From CAZMFZ01 sp964565665 (lineage in GTDB: Bacteria > Bacteroidota > Bacteroidia > Cytophagales > UBA9547), in the NCBI GenBank assembly GCA_964565665.1, contig CAZMFZ010000002.1, forward strand, positions 1 to 64,000: a stretch of 64,000 nucleotides of DNA, written 5' to 3'. The notes beneath the pieces were generated by a model. The model searched no databases, was not told where the DNA came from, and saw nothing but the letters and a program-made list of their open reading frames with translations. The stretch's first letter is position 1; each line of letters opens with the position of its first letter. This document shows positions 56,620 to 64,000 of the stretch, in pieces. A program made the translations under genes and the position numbers.

Positions 56620-56686
56620 TATTATCCAAAGCCTAATCTAGTTGATAAGGGGTTTTATTAATTAAATAAATTTCAATCTTAATTAT

Positions 56687-57046
56687 ATGTCTAGTTCACA
56701 TTCAGCAATTATAGAATCGGTCGTAATCTCCGACCAAACACCAGAGTCGATTGCACAACGGAAAACAATATGGGTTACTTTTTATATCTTGTTAGCTATC
56801 ACAGCATTTGAGTTTGTAATCGCATTCTTGAAAGGGCCAATGGGAATGCCAAAGCTATTGGTAATTACTATTTTTGTAACTTTAACATTGGTAAAAGCAT
56901 TTTACATAGTAGCTGAATTTATGCACTTAAAGCATGAAGCTAAAGGATTGATAATGTCTATAGTGGTACCCATTACATTTATTGTGTGGCTACTAGTAGC
57001 TTTATTGACAGAAGGTGGAGCAATGATAACCAGATGGTTTCATTAA
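56687..57046 (+). CDS. Cytochrome c oxidase subunit IV-like protein
   Basis: Small membrane protein of 119 residues with three helices, of the bacterial subunit IV (COX4_pro/CyoD-like) family. Recognisable stretches are TFYILLAITAFEFVIAF and FYIVAEFMHLKHEAKGLIMS. It follows the second subunit III gene by 67 bp. It probably stabilises the oxidase. Confidence 0.87.
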   Translation: MSSSHSAIIESVVISDQTPESIAQRKTIWVTFYILLAITAFEFVIAFLKGPMGMPKLLVITIFVTLTLVKAFYIVAEFMHLKHEAKGLIMSIVVPITFIVWLLVALLTEGGAMITRWFH

Positions 57047-57121
57047 TATAAAACAAGCAGCTTACATTTTTGCTTATAGAATATAATTGAATTATTTCTT
57101 TCAGCAATCAATTGCGATATA

Positions 57122-57787
57122 ATGAATAAAAATCTAATTAAAATCGGAATCCTGGCTTTGGTGCTGGTGGTTCCGATTTTTGTTATTATGTTTTTGAAAA
57201 CTTTCGGTGTTAATCACTTTGAGATAATGACTTATTATCCTATTGATTTCAAAGAGAGAATAATAAATGGCAAAACTGTAATTGATACTACTTTTCATCA
57301 GGTACCCGATTTCAAATTGATTAATCAAAATGGTGATTCTATCAATAAACGGCAACTAAACGATAAAATCATAGTGGCGAGTTTTTTTTTCACTCGCTGC
57401 CCGGGTATATGCCCAATTATCACTTCCAATTTGTTGAAAGTACAGGAATCGTTTGTATCAGATAGCAATGTGATGATGGTTTCCATTTCAGTAGATTCTG
57501 AATACGATCGGCCGGAAATATTAAGAAAATACCAACAAAAATTTAACATTGATAGCAACAAATGGCTTTTAAATACTGGGGCTGCTGCTGAAATATATAA
57601 CCTTGGTTTTTATGGATTTAAACTTCCGGCCGATACAATAGATAAAACCTTGCATTCTGAAAAAGTAGTATTGCTTGATAAAAACAGGCACATAAGAGGG
57701 TATTATACTGGGACAGACAAAAAAGAAATAGATAGATTGATAACTGAAATTAAAATTTTACAACATGGATACAAGCTTTCCCAGTAA
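57122..57787 (+). CDS. SCO1/SenC-family copper chaperone
   Basis: Membrane-anchored thioredoxin-fold protein of 221 residues that delivers copper to the oxidase CuA site. One N-terminal helix is followed by the CxxxC copper motif RCPGICP (Cys93 and Cys97) and the distal histidine in TLHSEKVVLLD (His178), so all three ligands are kept. Its end overlaps the next gene by 23 bp, implying translational coupling. Confidence 0.93.
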   Translation: MNKNLIKIGILALVLVVPIFVIMFLKTFGVNHFEIMTYYPIDFKERIINGKTVIDTTFHQVPDFKLINQNGDSINKRQLNDKIIVASFFFTRCPGICPIITSNLLKVQESFVSDSNVMMVSISVDSEYDRPEILRKYQQKFNIDSNKWLLNTGAAAEIYNLGFYGFKLPADTIDKTLHSEKVVLLDKNRHIRGYYTGTDKKEIDRLITEIKILQHGYKLSQ

Positions 57788-58307
57788 ATCCATTTTTCTA
57801 CATAGGAAAGCTATCAACATTTTGTCAATAGCCATCCCCCTAGCTGTAGCATTGCTGATTGGCATTCGTACAAAAGTTGACTTGGGTAGCTGGACAAAGT
57901 TGTTGCCCCATGTAATTGGCATAGTTAATTCCTTAACAGCCATTGCACTTATATTTGGGCTTTATTTTATCAAAAATCATCAGATAGCTGCCCATAGAAA
58001 AGCCATGTATATTGCCTTTGGATTGGGAACAATATTCTTAATTACCTATATTTTATATCATGTTTCAAACCCTTCTACTTCGTTTGGAGGTAGTGGATTT
58101 GTAAAGTATATTTATTATTTTCTATTGATTTCGCATATTGGTTTGTCGATATTGGTGGTGCGGTATGTGCTACTGGCACTGCATTTTGCATTAGCAAATC
58201 AAATAAATGAACACAAAAAAATAGTGAAGATCGCCTATCCAGTTTGGTTGTATGTGTCGGTAACGGGCGTGGTAGTTTATTTGATGATTAGCCCTTACTA
58301 TGTATAA
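57765..58307 (+). CDS. DUF420 membrane protein, oxidase assembly-associated
   Basis: Protein of 180 residues with five helices and several histidines within or near the membrane (IGIVNSLTAIALIFGLY, NHQIAAHRKAMY, LISHIGLSI). DUF420 proteins (CtaM-like) are tied to haem-copper oxidase maturation; the mechanism is unsettled. It overlaps the SCO gene and is followed 11 bp later by a small CxxC membrane protein. Confidence 0.87.
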   Translation: MDTSFPSKSIFLHRKAINILSIAIPLAVALLIGIRTKVDLGSWTKLLPHVIGIVNSLTAIALIFGLYFIKNHQIAAHRKAMYIAFGLGTIFLITYILYHVSNPSTSFGGSGFVKYIYYFLLISHIGLSILVVRYVLLALHFALANQINEHKKIVKIAYPVWLYVSVTGVVVYLMISPYYV

Positions 58308-58318
58308 ATAAAGTATTT

Positions 58319-58609
58319 ATGAAAAAGCTATTTTATATTTCCTTCATCCTTTTTCACTTTTTTTTAATTACTATTATTACAAATGCCCAATGTGCCATGT
58401 GCAAATCGAGCATTGAAAGCAACCAAAAAGAGCAGGTATTGAGAGCCAAAGCACGTGCTGAAGGTTTGAATACAGGAATTTTGTATTTGATGGTTTTGCC
58501 TTATATTATGTTTGGCGTAATTGGCTATTTCTGGTATAAGAACAGCAAAAAGGAAAGGGACGAAAGGCAAAAGCTCGAATCTATCATTTCAAAGGCTGTG
58601 GGAAATTAA
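58319..58609 (+). CDS. Small membrane protein with an exported CxxC motif
   Basis: Protein of 96 residues: a signal peptide (ISFILFHFFLITIITNAQ), then directly QCAMCKSSIESN, a short polar stretch, one membrane helix (ILYLMVLPYIMFGVIGYFWY) and a charged tail. The CAMC pair would lie in the periplasm. I recall similar unannotated proteins after DUF420 genes in other Bacteroidota but could not check. Its place in the oxidase cluster suggests a copper or redox step in assembly. Function inferred only. Confidence 0.75.
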   Translation: MKKLFYISFILFHFFLITIITNAQCAMCKSSIESNQKEQVLRAKARAEGLNTGILYLMVLPYIMFGVIGYFWYKNSKKERDERQKLESIISKAVGN

Positions 58610-58680
58610 TTGATTGGAAAAAATAAATGTAATCGAAATTAATTTGTTTGATAGTTATAAATTAATCAGTGAATTGGTAA

Positions 58681-58930
58681 ATGACATCCGATGAAAGGCA
58701 GATAATTGAGAATGACTTATTTAAGTTTGTAAAAAAATTAATCTCAACTAAATTATAGAGAAGAATATCAATCACTAATTGAAGAGTTAACTTCTCAACT
58801 TGAAATAAATCCGTTGGACTTAGCAATAAAAGAAGAACTGCTGAAAGCATATTTGATATTTTCAAAAAAAGAAAAGACAATTGAATATTTAATAGATAAA
58901 ATAAAGACCATAGAATGGCAATTGGAATAA
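58681..58930 (+). pseudogene. Frameshifted small coiled-coil gene
   Basis: The ATG at 58681 opens a frame (MTSDERQIIENDLFKFVKKL...) that stops at 58756-58758. The +1 frame carries on smoothly from about 58745 with QLNYREEYQSLIEELTSQ and further helical sequence to a stop at 58930. A single extra base near 58744 would explain this, giving a protein of about 82 residues. It could be a sequencing error, a true mutation, or +1 frameshifting. Its end overlaps the next small gene, typical of a real coding pair. No family recognised. Confidence 0.5.
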
Positions 58931-59088
58931 AAAAGCATGTTACTTTATTTACAAAAGACCAATTTGAGGCACTAAAAAATAGAGCCCGAGAGTTGGAAGC
59001 ATTAATGGAGGAAAATGAACAAGCAATAATACTTGGGCTTGAAAATATAAAAAGTAAATTGCAAAAAGAGCTAGGTTGGGCAAAATAA
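58915..59088 (+). CDS. Small hypothetical protein, 57 residues
   Basis: Short frame starting at an ATG inside the last codons of the upstream frame (overlap 16 bp). The protein is helical and charged (TKDQFEALKNRARELEALME, then KSKLQKELGWAK), with no membrane segment. A strong bidirectional terminator follows at once. The overlap suggests coupled translation with the frameshifted gene. Function unknown. Confidence 0.6.
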   Translation: MAIGIKKHVTLFTKDQFEALKNRARELEALMEENEQAIILGLENIKSKLQKELGWAK

Positions 59089-59089
59089 A

Positions 59090-59128
59090 AGAGGGCTCTA
59101 TTTTAACATAAAATAAAGCCCTCTTTTT
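59090..59128. terminator. Bidirectional terminator
   Basis: 8-bp outer stem (59090-59097 with 59117-59124), extended inside by an AT-rich TATTTT/AAAATA pairing, and T-rich on both sides. It separates the convergent small gene and the ABC-F gene. Confidence 0.85.
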
Positions 59129-59137
59129 GCTATTGAA

Positions 59138-61057
59138 TCATGCAAATTCACTTAATTCAAGCCACCGCACGGATTTTTCATCAATGGTATCAGTGAGTTT
59201 TTTAATTTTATTGGCATGTTCACTAAGCTGAGTGTGAATAAGCGAACCTCCATTCATTTCTTCTGTCAGTTTAGATTTCTCTGCCTCCCATTTTGATATT
59301 TCTTTTTCTAAAGTTTCAAACTCAGTTTTTTCTTTGAATGAAAGTTTTCTCTTTGCCGATGCTGCATTGGTTGTAGATTGATTGCTACCCCCTTTATTTA
59401 AATTCACCGCTTGTTTTTCTTCTACATTTTCTAATCGTTCATTTTCGGCCATCCAAAGGCTATTATCGGCTTTGGCTTCACGGAAATCGGTATAGTTTCC
59501 TGGGAAATCTTTGATAGTGCCGTCTCCATCAAAAATAAACAAATGATCTACCAGCCTATCCATAAAATAGCGATCATGCGATACGATTACCAAAGTGCCG
59601 CCAAATTCAAGTAGAAAATCTTCCAATACATTGAGTGTGCCTATGTCCAAGTCGTTGGTTGGCTCATCTAAAATCAGGAAATTTGGATTTTTGATGAGTA
59701 CCAATAAAAGTTGCAAACGTTTTTTTTCTCCCCCACTTAGTTTGCTCACGAAAGTATATTGACTATCGGGTGGAAACATGAACATACTCAAAAACTGTGA
59801 AGCAGATATTTTTTGCCCGTTTGCCAGCTCCACATATTCGGCTATGTCTTTCACTACTTCTATTATGCGTTTATCATTGGGTAGATTTGCATCTTCTTGT
59901 TTGTAATAGCCAAAAACGGTTGTGTCACCACAGTCTCGGTCGCCTTTATCAACTTCTATAGCTCCAGTAAGTATGTTGAGGAAGGTAGATTTTCCTGTTC
60001 CATTCTTTCCAATAATTCCAATCTTATCGCCTTTTTTGAAAACATAGGTAAAATCGGTAATCAATTTCAAATCGCCATATCCTTTGCCTATTCGCTTCAA
60101 TTCCATTATTTTTCCTCCTTGGCGGCTCATTTTCATTTGCAATTCCAGCTTGGCATCTGATTTCTGTTGGGTGGCTTTTTCTTTGGTCACTTCAAAGGCA
60201 TCAACTCTGTATTTGGCTTTTGTGCCTCTGGCTTTGGGTTGCCTGCGAATCCAATCCAATTCTTTCCGCATAAGGTTGCGAGCTTTGTCTATTTCAGCCC
60301 CCAGTATTTCCTCACGATCGGCTTTTTTCTCTAAAAAGTAGCTGTAGTTGCCTTTGTATTTGAATAGTTCGCCTCTATCGAGTTCCCAAATTTGATTGGC
60401 AACACTATCTAGAAAATACCTATCGTGGGTTACAAGCAGTAAGGTTTGAAATCGGCTTTTGATCAATGCCTCCAGCCATTCTATAGTTTCCAAATCAAGA
60501 TGGTTGGTAGGCTCATCAAGAATCAGTAAATCAGGCTCTTCAATCAATACTTTTGCCATAGCCACCCGTTTGCGTTGGCCACCAGAAAGTACACTTACAG
60601 GTCTGTCGATATATTCTTGAATGCCAAGCCTCGATATTATTTCTTTTATTTGTTGCTCATAAGTCCAAGCATCGGCTTCATTCATTTTGTCAATAATGAT
60701 GTGAAGCCTGTTGTCGTAGCCTGGTTTCGAAGGGTCTTCTACCAGTAACTGTTCATAATCTTTTATCAATGCCAAAAGTGAATTGCCTGAATAGAAAACA
60801 TTGTCGTAAACTGTTTTTGCTTCGTCAAACACAGGATTTTGACCCAAAAAACCCATTTTCAACCCTTTCCGCACCGATACTTTGCCTTCTTCTGGATTGT
60901 CTAATCCGCCTAATATTTTAAGTAAAGTGGATTTGCCTGAGCCATTGATACCAATTAATGCGACTCTTTCGCCTTGATTTACGCCAATGTGCAAATTTCT
61001 AAACAACCATTTTTCACTAAAGCTTTTCGAAAGCCCCTCTGCCGATATATAATTCAT
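59138..61057 (-). CDS. ABC-F family ATPase (Uup-like)
   Basis: Soluble tandem ATPase of 639 residues with no membrane domain, of the ribosome-associated ABC-F class. Both nucleotide-binding domains are complete: Walker A GINGSGKST and GKNGTGKST, signatures LSGGQRKR and LSGGEKKR, Walker B LLILDEPTNHLD and FLILDEPTNDLD. The linker (ELDWIRRQPKARGTKAKYRV) and the C-terminal coiled coil after ~545 are like Uup. Possible roles are ribosome rescue or DNA/RNA-linked functions; an antibiotic-resistance role is not indicated. Confidence 0.92.
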   Translation of the reverse strand: MNYISAEGLSKSFSEKWLFRNLHIGVNQGERVALIGINGSGKSTLLKILGGLDNPEEGKVSVRKGLKMGFLGQNPVFDEAKTVYDNVFYSGNSLLALIKDYEQLLVEDPSKPGYDNRLHIIIDKMNEADAWTYEQQIKEIISRLGIQEYIDRPVSVLSGGQRKRVAMAKVLIEEPDLLILDEPTNHLDLETIEWLEALIKSRFQTLLLVTHDRYFLDSVANQIWELDRGELFKYKGNYSYFLEKKADREEILGAEIDKARNLMRKELDWIRRQPKARGTKAKYRVDAFEVTKEKATQQKSDAKLELQMKMSRQGGKIMELKRIGKGYGDLKLITDFTYVFKKGDKIGIIGKNGTGKSTFLNILTGAIEVDKGDRDCGDTTVFGYYKQEDANLPNDKRIIEVVKDIAEYVELANGQKISASQFLSMFMFPPDSQYTFVSKLSGGEKKRLQLLLVLIKNPNFLILDEPTNDLDIGTLNVLEDFLLEFGGTLVIVSHDRYFMDRLVDHLFIFDGDGTIKDFPGNYTDFREAKADNSLWMAENERLENVEEKQAVNLNKGGSNQSTTNAASAKRKLSFKEKTEFETLEKEISKWEAEKSKLTEEMNGGSLIHTQLSEHANKIKKLTDTIDEKSVRWLELSEFA

Positions 61058-61134
61058 AGAGCAAAGGTATTATAAAATGCAAAATGCGATGAGGGAATTT
61101 CTACAGATGTTCCTTATCGGTTTGTGAATGTCAT

Positions 61135-61554
61135 TTATTTTATTTCGTCCATGTTACCTTTTGGGCTGGTAATGGGTTTGGTTTTTAAAATTATCCAAAT
61201 AAGTATAGCGAATAAAAAAGTCAAACCAGCGAATAATTTCTCAAAGTTTGACTGGGCGAAAATGTTACCAACAGTGTTGATAAGAAATAAGGCAAGGAAA
61301 ATCCAAAGTATTAAGTTTATTGTTTTATTCTGAAATCGAAATTTCACATAGTGACCTTTCATTAGCAAAATAAGTCCTAAAAATAAGATTATAAGAATTG
61401 AGATAGATTCAAAAGTATACATTTCAGAATCATTTTGAAGTCGTCCGCCCCAAGCTATGTCATATGGAACCACCTTAGTGATTACACATAAATGAAAAAT
61501 AATTACTGCAATAAGCAATGACAACAAAATATTTATTGATGTTTTAAGATTCAT
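61135..61554 (-). CDS. Hypothetical membrane protein with four helices
   Basis: Protein of about 139 residues with four predicted membrane helices. Start ATG at 61554 is preferred, as it begins MNLKTSINILLSLLIAV; the frame extends to 61656 with sequence that does not look coding. A conserved-looking loop reads VVPYDIAWGGRLQNDSEMY, which I recall from other Bacteroidota membrane proteins of unknown function. It lies downstream of the gntR gene on the same strand. Confidence 0.72.
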   Translation of the reverse strand: MNLKTSINILLSLLIAVIIFHLCVITKVVPYDIAWGGRLQNDSEMYTFESISILIILFLGLILLMKGHYVKFRFQNKTINLILWIFLALFLINTVGNIFAQSNFEKLFAGLTFLFAILIWIILKTKPITSPKGNMDEIK

Positions 61555-61652
61555 TTTCTCTAAAATAAAGTTATTTGTCCACTTCAATTTATTTTCCTTG
61601 ATTAAACATCTGGCTTTCATCGAACACTTGACCCTTTGGGTAAATGAAAAGT

Positions 61653-62372
61653 TCAAAAACTGCCTTCAATGAAATAATTTGCGGTGTTGCAGTACAAAAA
61701 TGAATACAACTTGAAATCGGGTTTGTTGGTAAATATTTCTCTTTCGATGTACAAAATGGCTTCTTCACCTGCTATCTGCAATATATTGGCTTCGTATTGA
61801 TTTGCTGCTTTAGACTTAAATCTTTGGTTTCCACCCTTAATTGTTATTCCGTATTGCTCGGAAAGCGTTTTGAAAAGCGATTTATTTTCAAAGTCTATAT
61901 TCACAAAATCTGGCAAATCAATATTTGGAATGTAGGTGTCTTCTAAAAAAATAGTTTGCTCACCAAGCTTTCTTTCTCTCTGCATGTGAATAGCACCTAT
62001 GCCCTTTTGCAGGTAATCATCAACAGTAAATGTAAATTTTGGAGGCCATTTCTTTAACGTTGGCCTAGAAAGTATGTGGGATTTTAAACCTAAATCCTGA
62101 CTTATTCCTTCCGAAGTACCAGAAACAGATAGAATGCCTAAAGCTGTTTTTTTCAAGAATACCTTGCTGCCTTTTCCATGTATTTTTTGAATAAAGCCTT
62201 CATATTCCAATCTCGATAATGCAATCCGTACCGTTGGCCTGCTGATATTGTATTGTAGGCAGAGTTCATTTTCTGACGGAAGCCAATCATTATCTTTTAG
62301 CTCATTTGAAAAAATTGAAGCTTTCAAATTGCTGTACAACAGTTGATGTTGTGAGTTTTTGGAGTTGTCCAT
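61653..62372 (-). CDS. GntR-family transcriptional regulator (HutC/UTRA type)
   Basis: Repressor-type regulator of 239 residues. The N-terminal winged helix (about 10-75) shows LPSENELCLQYNISRPTVRI and LEYEGFIQKIHGKGSKVF. The C-terminal UTRA ligand domain covers about 90-235, ending LYSFLYCNTANYFIEG, where an effector such as a sugar phosphate would bind. It is transcribed away from the aldolase gene, and a perfect palindrome covers the shared promoter region. It very probably regulates both directions. Confidence 0.9.
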   Translation of the reverse strand: MDNSKNSQHQLLYSNLKASIFSNELKDNDWLPSENELCLQYNISRPTVRIALSRLEYEGFIQKIHGKGSKVFLKKTALGILSVSGTSEGISQDLGLKSHILSRPTLKKWPPKFTFTVDDYLQKGIGAIHMQRERKLGEQTIFLEDTYIPNIDLPDFVNIDFENKSLFKTLSEQYGITIKGGNQRFKSKAANQYEANILQIAGEEAILYIEREIFTNKPDFKLYSFLYCNTANYFIEGSF

Positions 62373-62389
62373 CTACAATTTTATTAAAA

Positions 62390-62429
62390 ATAGTTGGTAC
62401 AACTTGTAAATACAAGTTGTACCAACTAT
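62390..62429. promoter_or_regulatory. 40-bp perfect palindromic operator
   Basis: Two 19-bp arms (62390-62408 and 62411-62429) are perfect reverse complements around a 2-bp AA centre. The inner TTGTAAATACAA resembles HutC-type half-site symmetry. It lies between gntR and the aldolase gene and overlaps the likely promoter elements on both strands. Almost certainly the binding site of the adjacent regulator, possibly two dimers. Confidence 0.85.
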
Positions 62430-62434
62430 ACTTG
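62404..62434 (+). promoter_or_regulatory. Putative promoter of the aldolase gene inside the palindrome
   Basis: TTG at 62404-62406, a 20-nt spacer, then TATACTTG at 62427-62434 (one mismatch to TAnnTTTG). The -33 element lies inside the palindrome and the -7 at its edge, so a bound regulator would block RNA polymerase. By symmetry the minus strand shows TATTTTTA at 62385-62392. Confidence 0.5.
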
Positions 62435-62493
62435 CAACGATTACAGCACTGACCTAATTTCAAAAAAATATCAACATAATAACAATACCATAA

Positions 62494-63321
62494 ATGAAAC
62501 AATACCGCCTCAACAGACTTTTTAATGCCGAATCAAAAAAATGCTTTGATGTAGCCATTGACCATGGTTTTTTTAATGAAAACGTCTTTTTAACGGGCAT
62601 AGAAGATATAAAACAAGCCATTGAAATACTCGTTTTAGCCGCACCAGATGCCATCCAACTCACTGTGGGGCAGGCACATCATCTGCAATCTATTCCTGGA
62701 AAATCGAAACCTGCTTTGGTGCTGCGTACAGATGTAGCCAATGTGTATGGCCCTAAATTGCTTGCTACATCTTTTTCATTGATGCTTGAAGACTGTGTAG
62801 AACAAGCAGTTCGCTTAGATGCTGCTTGTATGTGTGTAAATCTATTTCAGATACCAAATGCACCAGAAGTTACGAAACAGTGCATTGAAAATATATTAAA
62901 GTTAAAACCGCTTTCAGAAAAATACGGCATGCCCATGATGGTAGAGCCCTTGGTTTTCAGGCCAAATGAAGAAAAAGGCGGCTACATGGTAGATGGTGAT
63001 GTGAACAAAATAATGCCTTTGGTTCGCCAAGGGGTAGAATTGGGTGCGGATATCATCAAAGCCGACCCCACAGACGATGTAAAAAACTACCACCAAGTAA
63101 TAAAAATTGCTGGAGGAATTCCAGTTTTGGTACGTGGCGGAGGCAAAGCCAGTGATGAAGAAATATTGGCAAGAACCGTAGAATTAATGAAACAAGGTGC
63201 AAGTGGCATTGTATATGGCAGAAATGTGATTCAACATGCAAACCCCAAAGGAATTACACAAGCACTTATGGCGATTGTGCATAAGAATTTTACTGCCGCA
63301 GAAGCGAAAGCACTTTTGTAA
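62494..63321 (+). CDS. Class I aldolase of the DhnA/LsrF-like family
   Basis: Cytoplasmic aldolase-type enzyme of 275 residues with a TIM-barrel pattern. Family segments: FDVAIDHGFF (substrate-binding Asp/His), the Schiff-base lysine in GADIIKADPTDD (Lys189), and the phosphate-binding GGIPVLVRGGGKASDEE plus GASGIVYGRNV. It probably cleaves a phosphorylated sugar or keto-sugar. The GntR regulator and the following Gfo/Idh/MocA dehydrogenase suggest a small sugar or inositol-like catabolic locus. Substrate unknown. Confidence 0.83.
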   Translation: MKQYRLNRLFNAESKKCFDVAIDHGFFNENVFLTGIEDIKQAIEILVLAAPDAIQLTVGQAHHLQSIPGKSKPALVLRTDVANVYGPKLLATSFSLMLEDCVEQAVRLDAACMCVNLFQIPNAPEVTKQCIENILKLKPLSEKYGMPMMVEPLVFRPNEEKGGYMVDGDVNKIMPLVRQGVELGADIIKADPTDDVKNYHQVIKIAGGIPVLVRGGGKASDEEILARTVELMKQGASGIVYGRNVIQHANPKGITQALMAIVHKNFTAAEAKALL

Positions 63322-63435
63322 AAAGCAGGGTGCATAGTCAGGAATTAAACAGACCCTAACAGGTTGCCATGCGACACTTATTAGCTAATATTCAAAATCT
63401 ACCATTTAACCTTTTACTTCTTAATTATTAAAAAT

Positions 63436-64000
63436 ATGAAGCAATTAAACTTTGGAATAATAGGTGGCGGATTGATGGGAAAAGAAGCTGCTTCGGCTTT
63501 TGCCAGATGGTTTGTTTTGAATGATTTTCCTGCAAAGCCAGTACTTGCCGCTGTGGCAGATTTGAACCCGCAAATTTTAGAGTGGTATAAACAAATACCA
63601 ACTGTAAATCAATTGGCTACAGACTATCACGAGTTGCTGGCTAACAAAGAAATTGATGTGGTATATGTAGCTGTGCCACACAATTTGCACGAACAAATTT
63701 ATATAGATGTGTTGAAGTCAGGTAAAGATTTGTTGGCTGAAAAGCCCTTTGGCATCGATCTACAAGCAGCAGAAAACATTAAGAAAGTAATAGCTGAAAC
63801 AGGGCGATTTGTGCGATGCAGTTCAGAATTCCCATTTTTACCAGGGGTGCAAAAGGTAATTGCAGAATATAAAAAGGATAGTTTTGGGAAATTACTAAGC
63901 ATAAAATCAGGCTTCCATCATTCAAGTGATCTCGACCCAACAAAACCTATCAACTGGAAGCGAATAAATAAATTTTGTGGTGAAATTGGGGTAATGGGCG
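63436..64000 (+). CDS. Gfo/Idh/MocA-family oxidoreductase (partial, runs off the window)
   Basis: The first 188 codons are present. The N-terminal Rossmann fold shows FGIIGGGLMG, and the sugar-dehydrogenase signature AEKPFGID contains the catalytic-type Lys103. It would oxidise or epimerise a sugar or cyclitol with NAD(P). It lies 114 bp after the aldolase gene on the same strand, probably in one transcription unit controlled by the palindrome. The 3' part is outside the window. Confidence 0.85.
   Translation, partial: MKQLNFGIIGGGLMGKEAASAFARWFVLNDFPAKPVLAAVADLNPQILEWYKQIPTVNQLATDYHELLANKEIDVVYVAVPHNLHEQIYIDVLKSGKDLLAEKPFGIDLQAAENIKKVIAETGRFVRCSSEFPFLPGVQKVIAEYKKDSFGKLLSIKSGFHHSSDLDPTKPINWKRINKFCGEIGVMG

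Noticed and set aside
1..64000. tRNA or rRNA genes
   Set aside because: The intergenic regions were scanned by eye for tRNA T-loop and acceptor patterns; none was convincing.

Overview
The window looks like AT-rich chromosomal DNA of a free-living, aerobic member of the Bacteroidota (a Cytophagales-like bacterium is my guess; the phylum is much surer than the order). Evidence: type IX secretion (T9SS) parts (a type B sorting domain, a PorP/SprF protein, a PorD/DUF4835 protein), an ECF sigma/FecR/TonB-receptor trio, the linkage of a divergent omega subunit with coaBC and porD, GSIII-type glutamine synthetase, a bacillithiol enzyme (BshC), a cytochrome oxidase cluster with two subunit III genes, start sites without clear Shine-Dalgarno sequences, and several TAnnTTTG -7 boxes. 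A 100-N run marks a draft assembly.

Layout. 0.3-18.4 kb is housekeeping and metabolism: serS, a CcmF-type haem lyase, an amino-acid permease, bshC, a peptide-binding lipoprotein, an iscA-like / carboxypeptidase-regulatory / hypothetical / exonuclease III operon, a TerC protein, a membrane phosphoesterase, a small lipoprotein, an orphan periplasmic-binding-fold protein and a GapN-like dehydrogenase. 18.4-20.5 kb holds acetolactate synthase (large plus IlvM-like small subunit) behind a probable attenuator. 20.5-33.8 kb is the accessory part: a repeat-rich intergenic stretch with a decayed PIN toxin, a 3482-residue secreted adhesin, and its PorP/SprF partner, which is split only by a false scaffold gap. 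34.1-38.8 kb is a cell-surface signalling unit in the order fecR, TonB receptor, sigma.

38.8-54.1 kb returns to core genes: dnaN, purM coupled to a membrane glycosyltransferase-like gene and a SirB1-like gene, an M3 peptidase, a YjdI-like ferredoxin, a TVP38 protein, omega-coaBC-porD, glnN, a SUI1/YciH factor, and two paralogous TPR proteins, one ending in a TonB domain. 54.2-58.6 kb is a terminal oxidase assembly cluster (ctaB, two coxIII, coxIV, sco, DUF420, small CxxC membrane protein). The window ends with a small overlapping gene pair, an ABC-F ATPase, and a divergent GntR-regulator / aldolase / Gfo-Idh-MocA locus governed by a perfect 40-bp palindrome.

Best leads: the adhesin-PorP pair with flanking GC-rich mini-repeats; the GntR palindrome; catalytic-residue substitutions in GapN, the CoaC half of CoaBC and the IscA-like protein; the ilvB leader terminator; the TPR-TonB fusion beside its paralogue; and the uncharacterised CxxC protein of the oxidase cluster. 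All family assignments come from reading the sequence; no database search was run.
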